Source: Mycobacterium sp. ELW1
GTDB taxonomy: Bacteria; Actinomycetota; Actinomycetes; Mycobacteriales; Mycobacteriaceae
Assembly: GCF_008329905.1 (NCBI RefSeq)
Contig: NZ_CP032155.1
Location: 2,232,001-2,296,000, forward strand
DNA: 64,000 nt
Direction: 5' to 3'
How positions within the stretch are numbered: position 1 is the first letter of the stretch; every line of letters begins with the position of its first letter. Positions 10,658-21,912 of the stretch are shown here, piece after piece. The position numbers were made by a program, and so were the translations under genes. The notes below the pieces were generated by a model. That model was not told where the DNA came from. It saw only the letters and a program-made list of their open reading frames with translations, and searched no databases.

Positions 10658-11322
10658 GGGTGCGCAGGCTGGTCATGCTGCGCCACGGGCAGACGGAGTA
10701 CAACGCCGGCAGTCGTATGCAGGGTCAGCTCGACAGCGAGCTCACCGACTTGGGCCGGGCTCAGGCTGTTGCCGCTGCCGAGGTGCTCGCCAAGCGTCAG
10801 CCGGTGCGCATCGTTTCCTCGGATCTGCACCGCGCTTACGACACCGCGGTGGCGCTGGGGGAGCGCACCGGGCTGCGGGTGGAGGTCGACACCCGGCTCC
10901 GCGAAACCCACCTCGGTGACTGGCAGGGTCTGACGCACCATGAGGTGGACGCCATCTCACCAGGTGCGCGGCTGGCCTGGCGCGACGACGCCACCTGGGC
11001 TCCGCACGGCGGCGAGAGCCGGGTGGATGTCGCCCACCGCAGTGTCCCTTTGGTTGCCGAATTGGTTGCCGCAGAACGTGACTGGGGTGTCGACGAGCCC
11101 GACCGGCCGCTGGTGCTGGTAGCCCACGGTGGGCTGATCGCTGCGCTGTGCGCCGGGCTGCTGGCGCTTCCGGTCGAGAGCTGGCCGGTGCTGGGTGGGA
11201 TGGGCAACGCGAGTTGGGCGCAGCTGTCCGGACACGGTGCCGACGACGCCGCCTTCGAGGACATCCGTTGGCGTCTCGACGTGTGGAACGCTTCGGCGCA
11301 GGTGGCCAACGATGTCCTCTGA
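10654..11322 (+). CDS. gpgP: Glucosyl-3-phosphoglycerate phosphatase (histidine phosphatase family)
   Basis: A 222-residue histidine phosphatase. The catalytic LRHGQTEYN motif is at residues 9-17 (His11) and the second histidine is in [13 protein letters not shown]. Its position between rsfS and octT matches M. tuberculosis Rv2419c (GpgP), which removes phosphate from glucosyl-3-phosphoglycerate, the second step of methylglucose lipopolysaccharide synthesis. Sequence alone would allow a generic phosphoglycerate mutase-like enzyme; the substrate assignment rests on synteny. Confidence 0.88.
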   Translation: MRVRRLVMLRHGQTEYNAGSRMQGQLDSELTDLGRAQAVAAAEVLAKRQPVRIVSSDLHRAYDTAVALGERTGLRVEVDTRLRETHLGDWQGLTHHEVDAISPGARLAWRDDATWAPHGGESRVDVAHRSVPLVAELVAAERDWGVDEPDRPLVLVAHGGLIAALCAGLLALPVESWPVLGGMGNASWAQLSGHGADDAAFEDIRWRLDVWNASAQVANDVL

Positions 11323-12043
11323 GCCGACACTTCTGATCTTCTGCGACTCGCTGTCCTACTACGGCCCGCAAGGCGGCCTGCCCTCGGACGATCCGCGGAT
11401 CTGGCCCAATATTGTTGGCCGTCAACTGGGTTGGGACGTCGAGCTGATCGGTCGCATCGGGTGGACCAGCCGCGACGTCTGGTGGGCAGCCACCCAGGAT
11501 CCGCGGGCGTGGGCCGCGCTGCCCCGCGCCGGTGCGGTGATCTTCGCGACGAGCGGGATGGATTCGCTGCCCTCGCCGCTTCCCACCGCGTTGCGTGAAT
11601 TGATCCGCTACGTCCGCCCGTCCTGGCTGCGCCGCTGGGTGCGCGACGGCTACGGCTGGGTTCAGCCGAGGCTCTCGCCGATGGCGCGTCCGGCGCTGCC
11701 GCCGCACCTGACGGTGGAGTACCTCGAAATGACCCGCGGTGCAATCGACTTCAACCGACCCGGTATCCCGATGGTCGCGTCGGTACCCTCGGTGCACATT
11801 GCGCCCACCTACGGCATGTCCCATCGCGGCAGGCCCGGCACGGTCGCCGCGATCAACGAGTGGGCGGCGCAGCACGACATTCCGGTGGTCGATCTGAAAG
11901 CCGCGGTGGCCGAGGAGGTTCTGGCCGGCCGCGGCAACCCGGACGGGATCCACTGGAACTTCGAGGCGCACTCCGGTGTCGCCGACCTGATGCTCAAGGC
12001 CCTCGCCGAAGCGGGGGTCCCACTCGACAACGCGCGCGACTGA
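11312..12043 (+). CDS. octT: Diglucosylglycerate octanoyltransferase (SGNH fold)
   Basis: A 243-residue SGNH/GDSL-type enzyme: the block I nucleophile is in [11 protein letters not shown] (Ser near residue 13) and the Asp-His pair is in the C-terminal [10 protein letters not shown]. Position directly after gpgP and length match Rv2418c (OctT), which adds octanoate to diglucosylglycerate in methylglucose lipopolysaccharide synthesis. The ATG at 11312 overlaps the end of gpgP by 11 bases; longer forms would extend back over gpgP without family support. Confidence 0.85.
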   Translation: MSSEPTLLIFCDSLSYYGPQGGLPSDDPRIWPNIVGRQLGWDVELIGRIGWTSRDVWWAATQDPRAWAALPRAGAVIFATSGMDSLPSPLPTALRELIRYVRPSWLRRWVRDGYGWVQPRLSPMARPALPPHLTVEYLEMTRGAIDFNRPGIPMVASVPSVHIAPTYGMSHRGRPGTVAAINEWAAQHDIPVVDLKAAVAEEVLAGRGNPDGIHWNFEAHSGVADLMLKALAEAGVPLDNARD

Positions 12044-12046
12044 TCC

Positions 12047-12910
12047 ATGGCCGTCGTGGTGGTCACCGATTCGTCGGCTCGGCTCCGGACCGATGACGTC
12101 CGCGCCTGCGGTATCCGCGTTGTGCCACTGCACATCCTGGTCGACGGCCGCGACCTGCGCGACGGCGTCGACGCTGTCCCGGCCGATCTGTATCAACGCG
12201 GTCATGTGACGACAGCCGGGGCGACCCCGAGTGAACTGTCCGCGGCCTATCGGGAGGCATTGCGCGCCAGCGGCGGCGACGGAGTGGTGGCCGTGCACAT
12301 CTCCGGCGAGCTCTCCAGCACGCTGGGGGCTGCCGAATATGCGGCCCGCGAGTTCGACGGTGCCGTACGGGTGGTGGATTCGAAGTCGACGGGGATGGGC
12401 ACCGGGTTCGTCGCTCTGGCGGCGGCGCGTGCCGCGCTCGGCGGAGCTGGCCTGGAAGCCGTTGCCGCCGAGGCGGAATCGACGGTTTCCCGGGTGCGTG
12501 CCTATATCGTCGTGCAGCGGCTGGACAACCTGCGCCGCAGCGGCCGCATCGGTACCGCCGCATCCTGGTTGGGCACCGCGCTCGCGCTCAAGCCGCTGCT
12601 GCGCATCGACGATCAGGGCCGGCTGGTGCTGGCCCAACGGGTGCGCACCGCATCCAAGGCCCAGGCCGCCATGATCGAGCAGGTTCTCGAGGTGGTGGGC
12701 GAGCGGCATGCCGCGCTCGCAGTCCACCACATCGACAATCCCGACGCCGCAGGGGAACTGGCCGCCACGTTGGCGTCGGCGCTGCCCGGGTGCGGTGACG
12801 TGATCGTCACCGACCTGGGCCCGGTGCTCGGCGTGCACGTCGGCGCCGGCGCGGTGGGAATCGTCGTCGCACTCGATCCCACCCCGCCGGATCGCCTCAC
12901 GCCTGCTTGA
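12047..12910 (+). CDS. DegV family protein
   Basis: A 287-residue DegV protein, a fatty-acid-binding fold (FakB in other bacteria presents acyl chains to FakA kinase). Seen here: VVVVTDSSARL at the N-terminus, TTAGATPSELSAAY, HISGELSSTLGAA, VVDSKSTGMGTGF and RLDNLRRSGRIG. It starts 3 bases after octT, and acyl binding beside an octanoyltransferase is suggestive. The 3' end overlaps the opposing YceI gene by 14 bases. Ligand unknown. Confidence 0.9.
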   Translation: MAVVVVTDSSARLRTDDVRACGIRVVPLHILVDGRDLRDGVDAVPADLYQRGHVTTAGATPSELSAAYREALRASGGDGVVAVHISGELSSTLGAAEYAAREFDGAVRVVDSKSTGMGTGFVALAAARAALGGAGLEAVAAEAESTVSRVRAYIVVQRLDNLRRSGRIGTAASWLGTALALKPLLRIDDQGRLVLAQRVRTASKAQAAMIEQVLEVVGERHAALAVHHIDNPDAAGELAATLASALPGCGDVIVTDLGPVLGVHVGAGAVGIVVALDPTPPDRLTPA

Positions 12911-13445
12911 GGGCCTCGATTTCGAGGGTGATGGTGACCTTGTCGCCGACAACCGCCCCGCCGGTCTCCAACGGCATGTCGATGTCGATGCCGAAGTCCT
13001 TGCGGTTCAGCACCACTGATGCCTCGAACCCGGCGACCGCGCCGTGCCCCATGCCGGGATTCACCCCGTTGAACTGCACGGGCAGGCTGATCCGGCGAGT
13101 CACGCCCTTGAGGGTGAAGTCGCCCTCGAGCCGGTGGGTATCGCCGTCGGGAATCACCGCCGTCGAAACGAAGGTGGCGGTGGGGTACTGCTCGACGTCG
13201 AAGAAGTCGGGCGCCCGCAGGTGCGCATCGCGCTGCTCGTTGCCGGTGTAGACCGAGGCGACGTCGATCTCGGCGGTCACCGACGGCGTGCCGTCGGCCG
13301 CGACGGTGACGGCGCCGCTGAACGCGCCGAAGGTCCCGCGGACCTTGCTGACGACGAGGTGACGTACTGAGAAGCTGATCGACGAATGGACGGGGTCGAT
13401 CGACCAGGTTCCGGTGAGGTCGGTGGCCTGAACCGCTGCGGTCAT
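12897..13445 (-). CDS. YceI family protein
   Basis: A 182-residue YceI-like lipocalin fold: WSIDPVHSSISFSVRHLVVSKVRGTF at the N-terminus, then EIDVASVYTGNEQRDAHLRAPDFFDVEQYP and the DFTLKGVTRRISLPVQF strand pair, ending in DKVTITLEIEALK. YceI proteins bind polyprenoid or amphiphilic ligands. No signal peptide is visible, so this copy is cytosolic. The start at 13445 has a strong AAGGAG ribosome site 8 bases upstream, which excludes the longer in-frame start at 13496. In M. tuberculosis this spot holds eis (from memory), so YceI here is a local difference. Confidence 0.9.
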   Translation of the reverse strand: MTAAVQATDLTGTWSIDPVHSSISFSVRHLVVSKVRGTFGAFSGAVTVAADGTPSVTAEIDVASVYTGNEQRDAHLRAPDFFDVEQYPTATFVSTAVIPDGDTHRLEGDFTLKGVTRRISLPVQFNGVNPGMGHGAVAGFEASVVLNRKDFGIDIDMPLETGGAVVGDKVTITLEIEALKQA

Positions 13446-13501
13446 CGTGAGATCTCCTTGATCGGCGGCGCCGTGCCCTGTGCCGACGCCTCTCACGAAG
13501 T

Positions 13502-13521
13502 AACCGGACCGTGGTCCGGTT
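13502..13521. promoter_or_regulatory. 20-bp hairpin/palindrome upstream of YceI
   Basis: AACCGGAC (13502-13509) and GTCCGGTT (13514-13521) are perfect inverted repeats around CGTG. It lies between the YceI start and the end of the dehydrogenase gene, both on the minus strand, so it could be an operator for YceI or a terminator for the upstream gene; there is no T-tract on the minus-strand exit side. Confidence 0.45.
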
Positions 13522-13535
13522 TCATTCCCGCCCGG

Positions 13536-14594
13536 TCAGCTGGGGGCGAACCTGCCCGTGACCGGCGGCAGATCGGCCAGCGTCGCGATGCCGGGCTTGG
13601 CGGCGACGACAGCGGGCACCGCGTTGGTGACCGGCAGCGCGGTGTAGATCATGCCCAGCCCCATGAAGCCCGGTTCCGGCCAGTTCTTCGGCGGCAGGCA
13701 GTGCAGCACCGTGCGCATGTTGGGCACCCCGTACACCTGGATGACGTGACCGTGCTCGAGTGGCTTGGGCGGCACCACGTGACTGCCCATGATCCAGTTG
13801 AACCCGACGCTGACGACATTGCGATCGCCCACCCAGCCCCGGTGGTAGCCGTACACGCCGCCGACGGTGCCCTCCGGAATCGTCATGAACCCGAGGTCGC
13901 TGTCCCCGGTGGCGGTGGTGAACGTGACATCGAAGGTCATCCGGTCCAGCTTCGCGCCGATCGCGTCGGCCATCATCGCCGCGGACTCGGCGAACACCTC
14001 GCTCTCCACCCGCACACTCTCGGCCAGCCCTTCGGTGTCGGGATCGCAGCCGAATCCCATCGCCGACTGGGTGCCCGCCGACTCATAGGTCGAGCAGTCC
14101 ACCGACTCGGTGATGCGGATTTCGTCGACGCGCTCGCAGGCACCGGAGAGCACCATGCCGACCATATTCGTCATCCCGGGATGCGCGCCGCTACCGAAGA
14201 TCGTGGAATTGCCTTGCTCACAAGCCTTTCGGATCCTGGCCAGATCCTCGGGTGACTGCTTGCCCCCGGTGATCCACGCCGCCGACGAACACACGTTGAC
14301 GCCGGCCTCCAACAGCCGCACCAACTCGTCCACGCTGGGCCACAACGGGTTGTAGCAGCAGGCGTCCGGTTTGGCCGCCAGCAGCGCATCGATGTCGTTG
14401 GTCGCGGTGACGCCCGTGGGTTCGGGCCAGCCGGACAACTCGGCAGCGTCGACACCGAGCTTGTCGGCGCCGTGGGCGTACACCCCGACCAGTTCCAGAT
14501 CCGGCCGGCTGATGATCGCGTGCAGCGACCGGCGACCGATGTTGCCGGTTGTCCACTGGATCACCCGGATGGGGCGGTCGGTGATGGCGGTCAT
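13536..14594 (-). CDS. DapB-like NAD(P)-dependent dehydrogenase family protein
   Basis: A 352-residue protein with an N-terminal Rossmann fold (IRVIQWTTGNIGRRSL, residues about 8-23; GxxGxxx variant) and the long C-terminal domain of the actinobacterial dihydrodipicolinate reductase-like family (GAHPGMTNMVGMVLSGACERVDEI, CGCD-type GFGCDPDTEGLAE). These proteins are often annotated as dihydrodipicolinate reductase or amine dehydrogenase-like, but true DapB is shorter and the substrate is unknown. Start ATG at 14594. It is 90 bases upstream of YceI on the same strand, separated by a perfect hairpin. Confidence 0.78.
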   Translation of the reverse strand: MTAITDRPIRVIQWTTGNIGRRSLHAIISRPDLELVGVYAHGADKLGVDAAELSGWPEPTGVTATNDIDALLAAKPDACCYNPLWPSVDELVRLLEAGVNVCSSAAWITGGKQSPEDLARIRKACEQGNSTIFGSGAHPGMTNMVGMVLSGACERVDEIRITESVDCSTYESAGTQSAMGFGCDPDTEGLAESVRVESEVFAESAAMMADAIGAKLDRMTFDVTFTTATGDSDLGFMTIPEGTVGGVYGYHRGWVGDRNVVSVGFNWIMGSHVVPPKPLEHGHVIQVYGVPNMRTVLHCLPPKNWPEPGFMGLGMIYTALPVTNAVPAVVAAKPGIATLADLPPVTGRFAPS

Positions 14595-14702
14595 GGGGTG
14601 CTCCCTGGGTGGCGAGGTTCGGACGTGTACACAGTTCCGGATTCATCCACAGGTTCGCACCGCGCAGTCCCGCACAGCGGATCTCCAGTCGTCATCGCGT
14701 CC

Positions 14703-14708
14703 TACGGT
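14703..14708 (+). promoter_or_regulatory. -10 element (TACGGT) of a probable leaderless comEA transcript
   Basis: TACGGT fits TANNNT and ends 6 bases before the ATG at 14715; this is the main support for that start. Confidence 0.4.
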
Positions 14709-14714
14709 CGCGGC

Positions 14715-15518
14715 ATGCGAACCGATGAGCCGCTGGCCGGCCTGCAGCGCCGGCTCCGAGGTGACCCGGCGGGTGAGCCGACTGATGATGACGACGAGGA
14801 CGAGATCCCGGTACCCAGCTGGATCCCGGACGGGCGCACTGACCGCGGTGCGAACTGGCTGGCCGCGATCCGGGCCGACCCAGGCCGCTCCGGCGGTATC
14901 GCGCTGGCGGTGATCGCCGTTGTGGCCGTCCTGATCACGGTGTTCGCTCTGATGCGTGACGACCCGCCACCGGTGGTGTCGGCCAAGCTGCCGCCGGTGG
15001 AGATGGTGTCCTCGGCCGCCTCGCGGCCCGGACCGGATCCCAACCAGCCTGTGGTGGTCAGCGTGGTCGGGCTCGTCACCAAGCCCGGTCTGGTGACCCT
15101 GGCGCCGGACGCCCGCATCGCCGACGCGGTGTCGGCCGCGGGCGGCGCACTGAACGGGGCCGACACGCTCGGGCTGAACATGGCGCGCCATCTCACCGAC
15201 GGCGAACAGATCGTCGTCGGCATCGGCACCCCGGCCGGCCAGCCGACCGCACTGGGCAGTTCGGTCAGCGGCACACCGCCCGCCGCGTCCGATCCGCCGG
15301 CGGCGCCGGGGAAGGGCGCACCGGCAGAGCCGGTCAACCTCAACGCCGCCACCGTCGAGCAGCTCGATGCGCTTCCGGGCGTGGGGCCGGTGACAGCCGC
15401 CGCGATCGTGGCGTGGCGGGACGCCAACGGCAAGTTCGCCAGCGTCGACCAGCTCGGTGAGGTCGACGGCATCGGCCCGGCGCGGCTGGAGAAACTACGG
15501 GCGCTGGTGCGGGTTTGA
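14715..15518 (+). CDS. comEA: ComEA family DNA-binding protein
   Basis: A 267-residue membrane-anchored helix-hairpin-helix protein. It has an acidic N-terminal cytosolic segment (DDDDEDE near 25-30), one membrane helix (about 60-80, GGIALAVIAVVAVLITVFAL), an SLBB domain (VSVVGLVTKPGLVTLAPDARI), an Ala/Pro linker and two C-terminal HhH motifs (VNLNAATVEQLDALPGVGPV and VDQLGEVDGIGPARLEKL). In competent bacteria ComEA binds incoming DNA and hands it to ComEC, encoded next with a TTGA overlap. Mycobacteria are not known for classical competence, so its role is open. Corresponds to Rv2415c by position. Confidence 0.9.
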   Translation: MRTDEPLAGLQRRLRGDPAGEPTDDDDEDEIPVPSWIPDGRTDRGANWLAAIRADPGRSGGIALAVIAVVAVLITVFALMRDDPPPVVSAKLPPVEMVSSAASRPGPDPNQPVVVSVVGLVTKPGLVTLAPDARIADAVSAAGGALNGADTLGLNMARHLTDGEQIVVGIGTPAGQPTALGSSVSGTPPAASDPPAAPGKGAPAEPVNLNAATVEQLDALPGVGPVTAAAIVAWRDANGKFASVDQLGEVDGIGPARLEKLRALVRV

Positions 15519-17047
15519 CGGATGTGGGGGCCCGGCTCGATCTGCGGCTGGTCCCCGCGGCGGTGACGGCCTGGGCGGTGACCGCGGTGGCGATCACGTG
15601 GGCGGTGGGCCCGCTGCTGGCAGCAGCCTGCGCGGGCGTCGGCATCGGTTGGGCGCTGCTGGCTCGCCGGTGCAGCGAGCGGGTGCCGGTTCTCCGCATG
15701 GCCGGCGCCGCGGTGGCGGGCGCTGCGGTCGTGGGTGCGGGCTTCGCGCTGGCGGCGGCCATGCGCAGCGACGCGGTCCGTGAACATCCGATCGCACAGC
15801 GATTCGGCGCGGTGGCGACAGTGACGGTGACGCCGGGGGAGGAGCCCCGCCAGCTGGGCAGTGGACGGCTGATGTTCCGTGCCGCGCTTTCGCAGTTCGA
15901 CGGTGCCGAGATGACCGGCAGTGTGGTGGTTTTCGCGCAGGCACAGGGTTTCGGTGAGGTGATGGCCGGCCAGCCCGTCCGCTTCAAGGCCCGCATCAGC
16001 CGGCCGACCCGGCGCGACTTGACGGTGGCCGTGCTCAACGCGACCGGCCGACCCACGGTGGGGCGGGCGTCGCCGCTGCAACGGGCGGCCCGGGCGGTGC
16101 GTGACCAGTTCGCCCGATCGGCCCGCGACGTGCTGCCCGCCGATCAGGCTGCCATCCTGCCGGGGCTGGTATTGGGCGATACCTCAGCGGTATCACCCAC
16201 CACCGCAACGGAATTCAAGACAGCCGGGCTCACCCACCTCACCGCGGTCTCCGGCGCCAACGTCACGATCGTCTGCGGCGCCGTGCTGCTGTCCGCCGGC
16301 CTGGTGGGACCGCGCGCGGCGGTCGGGCTGGCGGCCGTCGCGCTGGTGGCGTTCGTCATCGTCGTACAGCCCACGGCCAGCGTGTTGCGCGCGGCGGTGA
16401 TGGGCGCCATCGCATTGGTGGCCATCGTGAGCGCCCGCAGGAGGCAGGCGGTTCCGGTGTTGGCGGCCACCGTACTCGGATTGCTCATCGCGGCACCGCA
16501 ATTGGCTGTCGACGCGGGCTTCGCGCTGTCGGTGTCCGCGACCGCCGCGCTCATCGTGCTGGCCCCCGGCTGGTCGGCTCGGCTGATCGCCCGCGGCTGG
16601 CCGAAGCCTCTGGCCGACGCGTTGTGTGTCGCGTTGGCCGCCCAATTGGTCACCGCACCGTTGGTCGCCGCGATATCGGGCAAGCTGAGCGTGATCGGCG
16701 TCCTCGCCAATCTGGCTGTCGCCGTGGTGATCCCGCCGATCACGGTGCTGGGTACCGCGGCCGCCGCGCTGTGTTGGCTGCTGCCCCCGGCCGCCGGGCT
16801 GCTGATCCGCTTCACCGGTCCGGAGCTGTGGTGGCTGCTGCGCGTCGCGTCCACCGCCGCGGACGTCCCCGGTGCCGCGGTGAGCGTGCCGTCCGGGCTC
16901 GGTGGCGTGCTGGCCGTCGCGGGAACGTCGCTCGCCGTGTTGCTGGTGTGGCGATGCGTGAAGGTCGGTGTCAGCCGATGTCGGCCGCACATGAAACGAT
17001 CATCGGGTGAGCGCGACGGTAGACGGTCTGCATCTGATCCTGGGTGA
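15515..17047 (+). CDS. comEC: ComEC/Rec2 family membrane protein
   Basis: A 510-residue multi-pass protein with the ComEC competence domain: [19 protein letters not shown] and the [16 protein letters not shown] signature (about 236-255), then many hydrophobic helices. The C-terminal metallo-beta-lactamase-like domain of full ComEC proteins (about 750 residues) is absent; the protein ends shortly after the last helix with an Arg-rich tail. The short form matches Rv2414c in length as I recall. The TTG start at 15515 overlaps the comEA stop; the 3' end overlaps holA by 41 bases. Confidence 0.88.
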   Translation: MTDVGARLDLRLVPAAVTAWAVTAVAITWAVGPLLAAACAGVGIGWALLARRCSERVPVLRMAGAAVAGAAVVGAGFALAAAMRSDAVREHPIAQRFGAVATVTVTPGEEPRQLGSGRLMFRAALSQFDGAEMTGSVVVFAQAQGFGEVMAGQPVRFKARISRPTRRDLTVAVLNATGRPTVGRASPLQRAARAVRDQFARSARDVLPADQAAILPGLVLGDTSAVSPTTATEFKTAGLTHLTAVSGANVTIVCGAVLLSAGLVGPRAAVGLAAVALVAFVIVVQPTASVLRAAVMGAIALVAIVSARRRQAVPVLAATVLGLLIAAPQLAVDAGFALSVSATAALIVLAPGWSARLIARGWPKPLADALCVALAAQLVTAPLVAAISGKLSVIGVLANLAVAVVIPPITVLGTAAAALCWLLPPAAGLLIRFTGPELWWLLRVASTAADVPGAAVSVPSGLGGVLAVAGTSLAVLLVWRCVKVGVSRCRPHMKRSSGERDGRRSASDPG

Positions 17048-17981
17048 TGAGGAGTTACTGGTGGACCGCGCCATCTCCGAGGTGATGCGGCTGGCCCGCG
17101 ACGCGTCCGGCGGCGCCGACGTCCCGGTGGACCGGTTGCGCGCGGGCGATGTGTCGGTCAACGAGCTCGCCGAACTGCTCAGCCCGTCGCTGTTCGCCGA
17201 CGAGCGGGTGGTGGTGCTCGAATCGGCCGCCGAGGCCGGCAAGGAGGCTGTGGAGCTGATCGCGACGGCAGCAGCCGACCTGCCGCCCGGAACTGTGCTC
17301 GCGGTCGCACACTCCGGTGGTGGGCGCGCCAAGGCGCTCGCCGATCAGCTCAAGAAGCTCGGCGCCCAGGTGCATCCGTGCGCCAAGATCACCAAGGCCG
17401 CCGAGCGGGCCGACTTCGTGCGCGCCGAATTCCGCGCACAGAAGATCAAGGTCGACGAGGACACCATCACCGCGCTGCTCGACGCCGTCGGCTCCGACAT
17501 CCGGGAACTCGCCGCGGCGTGCTCACAGCTGGTCGCCGACACAGCCGGTCATGTCGACGCGATCGCGGTCCGGCGCTATCACAGCGGTAAGGCGGAGGTC
17601 TCCGGCTTCGATATCGCCGACAAGGCCGTGGTGGGTGATGTCGCGGGCTCGGCCGAGGCGCTGCGCTGGGCGATGTTGCGCGGCGTGCCGCACGTCGTGC
17701 TGGCCGATGCGCTCGCCGAGGCGGTGCACACGATCGCGCGGGTGGGCCCGGTATCCGGCGACCCGTACCGGTTGGCCTCGGAGCTGGGGATGCCGCCGTG
17801 GAAGATCCAGAAGGCGCAAAAGCAGTCGCGGCGCTGGTCGCGCGACAAGGTGGCGACGGCGATGCGGCTGGTCGCGGCGTTGAACGCCGACGTCAAGGGT
17901 GCAGCAGCCGATGCGGACTACGTGCTGGAGGATGCGGTACGCAAGGTGGCGCAACTGGCCGCTGGAAGCGGCCGGGACTGA
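17007..17981 (+). CDS. holA: DNA polymerase III subunit delta
   Basis: A 324-residue HolA, the clamp-loader delta subunit that opens the sliding clamp. Visible features are [15 protein letters not shown] at the N-terminus (degenerate AAA+ fold, no Walker A), [12 protein letters not shown], the [18 protein letters not shown] region, and C-terminal helices ending in [10 protein letters not shown]. The GTG start lies 41 bases inside the end of comEC in another frame; the comEA-comEC-holA order is common in actinobacteria. It ends one base before the opposing rpsT stop. Confidence 0.93.
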   Translation: MSATVDGLHLILGDEELLVDRAISEVMRLARDASGGADVPVDRLRAGDVSVNELAELLSPSLFADERVVVLESAAEAGKEAVELIATAAADLPPGTVLAVAHSGGGRAKALADQLKKLGAQVHPCAKITKAAERADFVRAEFRAQKIKVDEDTITALLDAVGSDIRELAAACSQLVADTAGHVDAIAVRRYHSGKAEVSGFDIADKAVVGDVAGSAEALRWAMLRGVPHVVLADALAEAVHTIARVGPVSGDPYRLASELGMPPWKIQKAQKQSRRWSRDKVATAMRLVAALNADVKGAAADADYVLEDAVRKVAQLAAGSGRD

Positions 17982-17982
17982 A

Positions 17983-18243
17983 TCAGATCTTGTTGAAGGC
18001 CTGCGCCAGAGCGGACTTCTTGTTGGCCGCCTGGTTCTTGTGAATGACGCCCTTGCTGGCGGCCTTGTCCAGCTTGCGGCTGGTCGTCACGAGCAGCTCG
18101 GCGGCCTTGTCCTTGTCGCCCTCAGCAGCGGCCGTCCGGAAACCGCGGATCGCGGTATGCAGCGCACTCTTCACCGACTTGTTGCGCACCCGGCGCCGCT
18201 CGTTGGTGCGGATGCGCTTTTCCTGCGACTTGATGTTGGCCAC
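17983..18243 (-). CDS. rpsT: 30S ribosomal protein S20
   Basis: An 86-residue S20: [21 protein letters not shown] at the N-terminus, helical Lys/Ala-rich body and the [21 protein letters not shown]-terminus. It binds 16S rRNA. Start ATG at 18243. It faces holA with the stops one base apart. Confidence 0.97.
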   Translation of the reverse strand: MANIKSQEKRIRTNERRRVRNKSVKSALHTAIRGFRTAAAEGDKDKAAELLVTTSRKLDKAASKGVIHKNQAANKKSALAQAFNKI

Positions 18244-18392
18244 GCGTTAGTTCCTCGTCTTCAAGCTTGGGGTTCGTCAGTCTTGCCGGGGCCGTCAGGC
18301 CCTCGGGCAGCGACTGCTCAGAGTACCAGTGGTGGCCCTGAACTCACAAAATGGAGGTCACTGGCCTGCCGAAACGGTGAACGTGCGGCAGC

Positions 18393-20095
<1,703 letters not shown>

Positions 20096-20096
<1 letters not shown>

Positions 20097-21073
20097 TGCT
20101 GGCCCGCAACGCCGAGGCGCTCTACTGGATCGGGCGCTACGTCGAGCGCGCCGACGACATCGCCCGCATTCTCGATGTGACTGTGCACCAGCTGCTCGAG
20201 GACTCGAGCGTCGATCCTGACCAGACCTCGCGGATTCTGTTGCAGGTGCTGGGAATCGAGCCGCCCAAACATCAGCTCGATCTGTGGTCACTGACCGACC
20301 TGGTGGCATTCAGCCGCGATACCGCAGGCGGCTGCTCGATCGTCGAGGCGATCTCGGCGGCCCGTGAAAACGCCCGATCTGCACGGGAAGTCACCTCCAG
20401 TGACATGTGGGAGTGCCTGAACACCACCTACAACGCGCTCGCCGAAAGGGAGCGGGCGGCCCGCCGGCTCGGCCCGCACGAGTTCTTCAGCTTCATCGAG
20501 GGCCGGGCAGCGATGTTCGCGGGGCTGGCCGATTCGACGCTGTCCCGCGACGACGGGTACCGCTTCCTGGTGCTCGGCCGCGCCATCGAGCGGGTCGACA
20601 TGACAGTGCGGCTGCTGCTGTCCCGGGTGGGCGACAGCGCATCGTCGCCCGCCTGGGTGACGGTGTTGCGTTCGGCGGGTGCCCACGACACCTACCTGCG
20701 CACCTACCGCGGGGTGCTCGACGCCAGTCGGGTCGTCGAATTCATGTTGCTGGACCGGCTTTTCCCACGTTCGATCTACTACTCGCTCAAGCTGGCCGAG
20801 CACAGTCTCGACGAGCTCATGCACCGCCCGCACAACCGGTTGGGTTCCACCGCCGAGGCTCAGCGTCTACTCGGCCGCGCCCGCAGCGAGTTGGAGTTCA
20901 TCGGGCCCGGTGTGCTGCTCGAGTCGCTGGAGGAACGGCTGGCCGGACTGCAGGCAACCTGTCGCGACGTCGGAGATGCGGTGGCGCTGCAGTACTTCCA
21001 CTCCGCGCCGTGGGTCGCGTGGTCTGACGCCGGGCAGCCGGGCTTGCTGGTGATCGAGGAAGGGGAAATCTGA
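20096..21073 (+). CDS. Alpha-E domain-containing protein (DUF403)
   Basis: A 325-residue all-helical protein of the alpha-E (DUF403) family: MLARNAEALYWIGRYVERADD at the N-terminus, DMWECLNTTYNAL, GYRFLVLGRAIERVDMTVRLL and RSIYYSLKLAEHSLDELM. The family is nearly always encoded between a permuted ATP-grasp protein and a transglutaminase, as here (Rv2411c-Rv2410c-Rv2409c order). Biochemical function unknown. Starts and ends with TGATG overlaps. Confidence 0.9.
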
Positions 21074-21912
21074 TGTGGCGGATGCGGGTCGTACACGCGA
21101 CGGGGTACGCCTACAAATCACCGGTCACCGCGTCGTACAACGAAGCTCGGCTGACGCCGCGCTCGGACTCCCGGCAGAACGTCATCCTCAACCGCGTGGA
21201 GACCATCCCGGCGACCCGAAATTACCGTTACGTCGACTATTGGGGCACGGCGGTAACGGCTTTCGACCTGCACGCGCCGCACACCGAGTTGGAGGTGACA
21301 GCGTCATCGGTGGTCGAGACCGACAAGCCGGAACCTCCGAGCGAGGACGTGACGTGGGATGAGCTGGCGTCCGCGGCGGTCCGGGACCGGTTCGACGAGG
21401 TGCTGACTCCGACGCACTACGCGCCGGCCAGCCGGCGACTCGAGCGGGTCGGCAAACGCATCATCAAGGAGAACGATCCGGTGCACGCCGTGATCGCCGC
21501 CGCTCAATGGGTGCACAGCGAACTGAACTACGTTCCCGGCACCACCGGTGTGCACTCGTCGGGTATCGACGCTCTCCGCGAAGGCAAGGGTGTGTGTCAG
21601 GACTTTGCCCATCTGACGCTGATCCTGTTGCGTGGCATGGGAATTCCGGCTCGGTACGTGTCGGGGTATCTGCACCCCAATCGCGATGCCGTGATCGGAG
21701 ACACCATCGACGGGCAGAGCCACGCATGGGTCCAGGCCTGGACGGGTGGGTGGTGGAACTACGACCCGACCAACGACAAAGAGATCAACGAGCAGTACAT
21801 CAGCGTCGGCGTCGGGCGGGACTACGCCGACGTGACGCCGCTGAAGGGCATCTACTCCGGCGAGGGCTCGACCGATCTCGATGTGGTCGTGGAGGTCACC
21901 AGACTGGCATGA
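21073..21912 (+). CDS. Transglutaminase-like cysteine protease family protein
   Basis: A 279-residue protein with a beta-rich N-terminal domain (bacterial transglutaminase-like N-terminal, residues 1-80) and a transglutaminase core: catalytic Cys in GKGVCQDFAHLTLILLRGMG, His in GQSHAWVQAW and Asp in WNYDPTNDK. It may hydrolyse or form peptide/isopeptide bonds related to the product of the ATP-grasp partner. No signal peptide. The last 61 bases overlap the opposing PepSY gene. Confidence 0.9.
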   Translation: MWRMRVVHATGYAYKSPVTASYNEARLTPRSDSRQNVILNRVETIPATRNYRYVDYWGTAVTAFDLHAPHTELEVTASSVVETDKPEPPSEDVTWDELASAAVRDRFDEVLTPTHYAPASRRLERVGKRIIKENDPVHAVIAAAQWVHSELNYVPGTTGVHSSGIDALREGKGVCQDFAHLTLILLRGMGIPARYVSGYLHPNRDAVIGDTIDGQSHAWVQAWTGGWWNYDPTNDKEINEQYISVGVGRDYADVTPLKGIYSGEGSTDLDVVVEVTRLA

